Of a stretch of 7,743 bases of DNA, positions 6,315 through 7,743 are shown in pieces. This DNA is from Pseudomonadota bacterium (GTDB lineage: Bacteria > Pseudomonadota > Alphaproteobacteria > CACIAM-22H2): the NCBI GenBank assembly GCA_020161965.1, contig JAIUNH010000168.1, forward strand, positions 1-7,743, in the 5' to 3' direction. The notes under the pieces were generated by a model that did no database searches, was not told the DNA's origin, and saw nothing but the letters and a program-made list of their open reading frames with translations. A program made the translations under genes and the position numbers. Position 1 is the stretch's first letter. The number at the start of each line of letters is the position of its first letter.

Positions 6315-7743
6315 ATGCGCCGCGCAATGATTCTACTGACGCTGTTCCTTTTCGTCGCCATCGTCGGCGGCGGGGCCGCGATTCTGGGCGGGCTTTGGTA
6401 TTTCGGGCGCGGCCTGCCCGACCATAAAACGCTGGCGGAATACCAGCCCTCGATCACCACGCGCGTGCACGCGGCCGACGGGCGCATCCTCGCCGAATTC
6501 GCGATCGAGCGGCGCGTCTTCGTGCCCTACGAGAAAATTCCGCGCCAGGTCGTTGCGGCGTTCCTGTCGGCCGAGGACAAGAATTTCTATTCCCATCCCG
6601 GCGTCAGCCTGCCCGATATCGCGCGCGCGGCGGTGCAGAACCTCGCCAATCTCGGCCAGCGCCGGCCGGTGGGCGCATCGACGATCACGCAGCAAGTCGC
6701 CAAGAACATGCTGCTGACCAACGAAGTGTCGTTGGAGCGCAAGGTGAAGGAAGCGATCTTGGCGCTTCGCATCGAAGAAGCGCTCAGCAAGCGCCGCATC
6801 CTCGAACTCTATTTGAACGAAATCTATCTCGGCTATGGCGCCTATGGTGTGGCCGCCGCGGCACTCAATTACTTCGACCGCTCGCTGGACGAGCTGACGC
6901 TGGCCGAGGCCGCGTTCCTGGCCGTGCTGCCCAAGGCGCCGAACAACTACAATCCGCAACGCTTCATGGCGCGCGCGGTGGAGCGTCGCGATTGGGTGCT
7001 GGGGCGTCTGTTCGAAGACGGCCAGATCACCCAGGCCGAATACGACGAGGCGCGCGCGCAAGCCATCGTCACGCGTTCGCGCGGGGCCGAGGATACGGTC
7101 CACGCCGATTACTTCGCCGAGGAAGTGCGCCGGGAACTCCTTCAGAAATACGGCGAGCGCGAGCTGTTCCGCGGCGGCTTGGTCGTGCGCACGACGATGG
7201 ATCCGAAGATCCAAGACATCGCCGAACGCGCGTTGCGCAAAGGCTTGCTCGCCTATGATCGCCGCCATGGCTGGCGCGGCGCCTTCGCGCGCATCGAAGG
7301 GGCGCCGGCCGATTTCGCGCGGGCGTTGGCCCAAGTGCCGCGGCCCGGCGGCACGCCGCCGGAATGGCGCACGGCGCTGGTGCTGCGCCTTGCCAATGAT
7401 TCGGTCGAACTTGGCTTCGCCGACAATTCGAAGGGCGCGCTGCCGTTCGAGGAAATGCGCTGGGCGCGCAAGCCCGAACGCGAGCAGCGTTTGGGCCCGC
7501 CTTTGCGCAATCCCGGCGAAGCGCTGGCGGTGGGCGACGTCATTCTGGTCGAGAAGACGGCAACCGAAGGCCGCTTCACGCTGCGCCAATTGCCGAACGT
7601 GGGCGGTGCCATCGTGGCGCTCGATCCGCATTCGGGCCGCGTGCGCGCGTTGGTCGGCGGTTGGAGCTACGAGCAAAGCCAGTTCAACCGCGCGACGCAG
7701 GCGCTGCGTCAGCCCGGCTCGTCGTTCAAACCCTTCGTCTATT
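6315..7743 (+). CDS. mrcA: Penicillin-binding protein 1A (bifunctional glycosyltransferase/transpeptidase), C-terminus cut by window edge
   Basis: Inner-membrane enzyme that polymerises lipid II into glycan strands and cross-links the peptides of peptidoglycan. 476 codons are visible, somewhat more than half of the usual 800-850. A membrane anchor occupies about residues 5-30. The GT51 glycosyltransferase domain follows with its catalytic motif EDKNFYSHPG at 87-96 (E87 the catalytic glutamate), GASTITQQ at 120-127, RKVKEAILALRIEE and LELYLNEIYLGYGAYG. A linker/OB-like segment lies around 300-430, including KPEREQRLGPPLRNPGEA. The transpeptidase domain begins with GGAIVALDPHSGRVRALVGG, and its SxxK motif is S469-S-F-K472, with S469 the acylated serine targeted by beta-lactams. 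The ATG at 6315 gives a normal anchor, but no Shine-Dalgarno is appropriately spaced. Divergent from the minus-strand cluster and not obviously linked to it. The intact order of domains favours PBP1A over PBP1B/1C. Confidence 0.95.
   Translation, partial: MRRAMILLTLFLFVAIVGGGAAILGGLWYFGRGLPDHKTLAEYQPSITTRVHAADGRILAEFAIERRVFVPYEKIPRQVVAAFLSAEDKNFYSHPGVSLPDIARAAVQNLANLGQRRPVGASTITQQVAKNMLLTNEVSLERKVKEAILALRIEEALSKRRILELYLNEIYLGYGAYGVAAAALNYFDRSLDELTLAEAAFLAVLPKAPNNYNPQRFMARAVERRDWVLGRLFEDGQITQAEYDEARAQAIVTRSRGAEDTVHADYFAEEVRRELLQKYGERELFRGGLVVRTTMDPKIQDIAERALRKGLLAYDRRHGWRGAFARIEGAPADFARALAQVPRPGGTPPEWRTALVLRLANDSVELGFADNSKGALPFEEMRWARKPEREQRLGPPLRNPGEALAVGDVILVEKTATEGRFTLRQLPNVGGAIVALDPHSGRVRALVGGWSYEQSQFNRATQALRQPGSSFKPFVY

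Noticed and set aside
6333..7676. 447-codon open frame on the minus strand opposite the PBP1A gene
   Set aside because: The plus strand carries intact glycosyltransferase and transpeptidase motifs. The antisense product is rich in Arg, Ala and His with no recognisable domain.

Overview
The window is GC-rich, densely coding DNA, most likely from an alphaproteobacterium (Rhodospirillales-like). The evidence is strong G/C third-position bias, a free-standing ProXp-ala-type editing protein (characteristic of bacteria whose ProRS lacks an editing domain), and the style of the class A penicillin-binding protein. This placement is an inference from composition and gene content; no RNA gene or other phylogenetic marker is present.

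Layout: bases 1-6228 hold six genes, all on the minus strand. In transcription order (right to left) they are: a ProXp-ala-like trans-editing protein (6228-5725); a radical SAM protein with a SPASM-like C-terminus (5688-4636); a Tat-exported periplasmic binding protein of the YnjB family (4639-3443); a fused double-length permease of the YnjC family (3442-1772); a short ABC ATPase of the YnjD family (1775-1152); and an FGGY-family carbohydrate kinase (1155-1), whose C-terminus lies beyond the left edge. From the radical SAM gene to the kinase every junction is a stop/start overlap or direct contact (ATGA, TGA|ATG, ATGA, ATGA), so these five genes are almost certainly co-transcribed and translationally coupled. 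The editing gene lies only 36 bp upstream and may head the same transcript.

An 86-bp divergent intergenic region (6229-6314) separates this cluster from a plus-strand gene for penicillin-binding protein 1A (6315 to the right edge). That gene is cut just after its transpeptidase SxxK motif. Neither flanking gene has a good Shine-Dalgarno sequence, and -10-like hexamers lie immediately in front of both start codons, so leaderless transcripts are possible.

The most interesting element is the five-gene block radical SAM - YnjB - YnjC - YnjD - FGGY kinase. The transporter resembles E. coli YnjBCD, whose substrate is not established to my knowledge. Coupling it to a radical SAM enzyme and a sugar/polyol-type kinase suggests import of a small hydroxylated compound, its phosphorylation, and a radical-based modification or salvage step. 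The proteins are recognisable by family, but the pathway is inference only. There are no mobile elements, CRISPR arrays, tRNAs or rRNAs, and no gene-free stretch longer than 86 bp.
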